From positions 1 through 32,124 of the forward strand of contig CAJUOD010000019.1 of NCBI GenBank assembly GCA_910587875.1: a DNA stretch of 32,124 bases. Reading direction: 5' to 3'. The translations under genes and the position numbers were made by a program. Origin of the DNA: an uncultured Oscillibacter sp. (GTDB lineage: Bacteria; Bacillota; Clostridia; Oscillospirales; Oscillospiraceae). The notes under the pieces are model-generated. The model ran no database searches. It was given only the letters and a program-made list of their open reading frames with translations, and was not told the DNA's origin. This document shows positions 30,370-32,124 of this stretch, one piece after another; the first letter of the stretch is position 1; every line of letters begins with the position of its first letter.

Positions 30370-32096
30370 ATGGCGGTTAAAGGTCTGGATATTTTCAAAC
30401 TGTCTCCGAAGAAAAACTGCAAAGAGTGCGGCGTGCCCACCTGCATGGCGTTCTGCATGAAAGTGGCCCAGGGCGCGGTCCCCATCACAAAGTGCCCGTA
30501 TATGTCCGACGAGGCCATTGCGCTGCTGTCCGAGGCCACGGCGCCTCCCATGAAGTCGCTGGAGGCCGCCGGCCATAAGCTGGGCGGCGAGACGGTTCTG
30601 TTCCGTCACGACAAGACGTTTGTCTCCCGCAACCTGTTCGCCGTCAGCGTCGGCGCCGGTATGGACGACGCGGCGCTGGATGCCAAGCTGGCTGAGATTC
30701 AGAAGGTGGACTATGAGCGCATCGGCGAGCGGGAATACGTGGAGTTCGTGTTCGTCCGGGACGAGGGCCAGGGCGCCGGCAAGCTGGTGAGCGCGGTGCA
30801 GAAAGCCGCCGCCACCGGCCGGGGCGTGATTGTGGATACCAAGGACCCGGAGGCGGTCAAGGCCGTTCTGGAGACAGGCAAGGATCTGATCATCAACGGC
30901 GCGGACGCCTCCAACTGGGAACCGATGAACGCGGCCGTCCAGGGCAAGGCCCTCCTGGGCGTGGGCGGCGGCAGCTTACAGGAAATCTATGACACGGTGG
31001 AGAAGCTGGAAAAAGCCGGCAACAAAAACCTTGTCATAGACGTGACCGCGGCCTCCATCAAGGAGACCTTTGCCAATGCGGTGCTGGCCCGCCGCTCGGC
31101 CATCAAGGACAGCGTGCGGACGCTGGGATATCCGTCCCTGGTGGACCTGACCAGGCTGGCGGGAGGAGACATCCACCTGCAGACGGCGCTGGCGGCCCTG
31201 TTTACGATGAAATACGGCTCCATCCTGGTCATGGAAGAGATGCACTACGCGGAGTCCCTGCCCCTGCACGGCCTGCGTCAGAACATCTACACCGACCCCC
31301 AGAAGCCCATGAAGGTGGAGCCGGGCATTTACCCCATCAACGGCGCCGGGCCGGACGACCCGTGCCTGCTGACGGTGGACTTCGCCCTCACCTACTTCCT
31401 GGTGTCCGGCGAGATCGAGCGCTCCAAGGTCCCCATCAACCTGCTGATCACCGACGCCTCCGGCATGTCCGTTCTGACGGCCTGGGCCGCGGGAAAGCTC
31501 TCCTCCAGCTCCATCAAGAAGTTCTTTGACGAGCAGCAGGTCGCGGACAAGATCCGGTCCCGCACTCTGGTGATCCCGGGCAAGGTGGCCGTGCTGAAGG
31601 GCGAGATTCAGGAGAAGCTGCCCGACTGGAACGTGGTCGTGGGCACCCGGGAGGCGGTGGAGATCGTCCGTTACCTGAAGGACGGCGAGCACGAGAAGGC
31701 GGCCGCCGCCGTGGCGGCGTCCAAAAAGCCCGCCGAGGCGAAAAAGGCCGAGGTCTCCCCGGACGCGCCCTTTGATTTCGACAAGATTGTCATTCCCGAG
31801 ATCAAGGTCGTGGATATGGGCGTGCCATACCGCCAGCGCGATCCGGAGTCGAAGAAGTTCGTGGTCATCGGCGAGCGCATCCACTGCATCTCGCCGGTCA
31901 TCCGCGAGGCGATGAATAAGATGGACCCGGAGCCCATTTTGAAGCGGGCGGCCGAGCAGATCCGCGCCGGCGCGACCTATCTGGACGTGAACATCGGCCC
32001 TGCGGAATCCAACGGCCCGGAGCTGATGACCTGGGCGGTCAGGCTGCTCCAGGAGAACTTCAACAACGTGCCCCTGGCGCTGGATACCGCCAACAA
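30370..32096 (+). CDS. acsC: Corrinoid iron-sulfur protein large subunit fused to the AcsE methyltransferase (3' end missing)
   Basis: 575 native residues remain. Residues 1 to about 440 are AcsC: an N-terminal [4Fe-4S] domain with Cys17, Cys20, Cys25 and Cys42 (CKECGVPTC), then the TIM barrel and corrinoid-binding C-terminus ending near WNVVVGTREAVEIVRYLKDG. An Ala/Lys linker (about 441-470) leads in frame to a methyl-THF:corrinoid methyltransferase beginning FVVIGERIH near 497 and continuing GATYLDVNIGPAESNGPELM and VPLALDTANK. Normally AcsC and AcsE are separate proteins. The apparent stop at 32116 lies in adapter sequence, so the true C-terminus is unknown. The ATG at 30370 follows GAAGGAGGA. 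Confidence 0.92.
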
Positions 32097-32124
32097 AGAT
32101 CGGAAGAGCGTCGTGTAGGGAAAG
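32097..32124. other. Illumina adapter sequence at the contig end (artefact)
   Basis: The last 28 bases begin AGATCGGAAGAGCGTCGTG and match, base for base as I recall it, the start of the reverse complement of the Illumina TruSeq universal adapter. They do not belong to the genome and create a false C-terminus and stop for the acsC-acsE frame. Confidence 0.95.

Noticed and set aside
32103..32118. C-terminal residues DRKSVV and TAG stop of the acsC-acsE frame
   Set aside because: These bases are adapter, so the stop is not real.

Overview
The window reads as one GC-rich (about 60% by eye) contig from a strictly anaerobic Firmicute of the Oscillospiraceae/Clostridia type. The evidence is Clostridia-style gene content: Wood-Ljungdahl genes, butyrate-pathway genes, an ECF folate transporter under a THF riboswitch, and a CooT/CooC nickel module. 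Ribosome binding sites are strong (GGAGG) throughout. The contig starts inside a gene and ends inside another, and its last 28 bases are Illumina adapter, not genome. I saw no rRNA, tRNA, CRISPR array or insertion sequence.

Layout. (1) 1-278: C-terminus of an acetate/butyrate-type CoA-transferase. (2) 449-6825 (+): a TRAP transporter (dctPQM) followed by a KduD-like dehydrogenase, KDPG aldolase, DgoK-type 2-keto-3-deoxy sugar acid kinase and a D-2-hydroxyacid dehydrogenase. This looks like uptake of a sugar acid and its breakdown through a 2-keto-3-deoxy intermediate to pyruvate plus glyceraldehyde-3-phosphate. Two hairpins, one with a U-rich tail, probably set the expression steps. (3) 6955-8679 (+): a PAS-PAS-AAA+-Fis sigma54 activator. 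(4) 8748-11662 (-): crt-thl-hbd, the acetyl-CoA to crotonyl-CoA segment of butyrate metabolism, divergent from a 1058-residue MalT/BTAD-like regulator (11809-14985) whose NTPase motifs are degenerate. (5) 15047-18370: an orphan 126-residue protein, a CsoR/InrS-type metal sensor whose leader carries a large palindrome, and a MoxR ATPase plus VWA (CoxD/CoxE-like) pair.

(6) 18460-32096: the Wood-Ljungdahl region, in three transcription units. The first (+) encodes a methylene-THF reductase of the MetF/MetV/RnfC2 kind, in which a second MetV domain is fused to the front of RnfC2. The second (-) runs fhs, fchA, folD, THF riboswitch, folT, folC-MTHFS. It makes and interconverts the one-carbon folates, imports folate and polyglutamylates it; the last gene is a FolC-5-formyl-THF cyclo-ligase fusion that appears to start with ATT. 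The third (+) is divergent from fhs and encodes a His-rich small protein, CooT, a 77-residue unknown, a CooC-type ATPase, AcsD, and an AcsC that runs in frame into the AcsE methyltransferase before the contig breaks.

Together these units carry formate-level carbon to methyl-THF, reduce methylene-THF (probably with NADH via RnfC2), transfer the methyl group to the corrinoid protein, and prepare nickel for the CODH/ACS catalytic subunits. Those subunits are not in the window. Main limits: family calls rest on motif recognition by eye, and promoters, operators and riboswitch folds are predicted from sequence alone.
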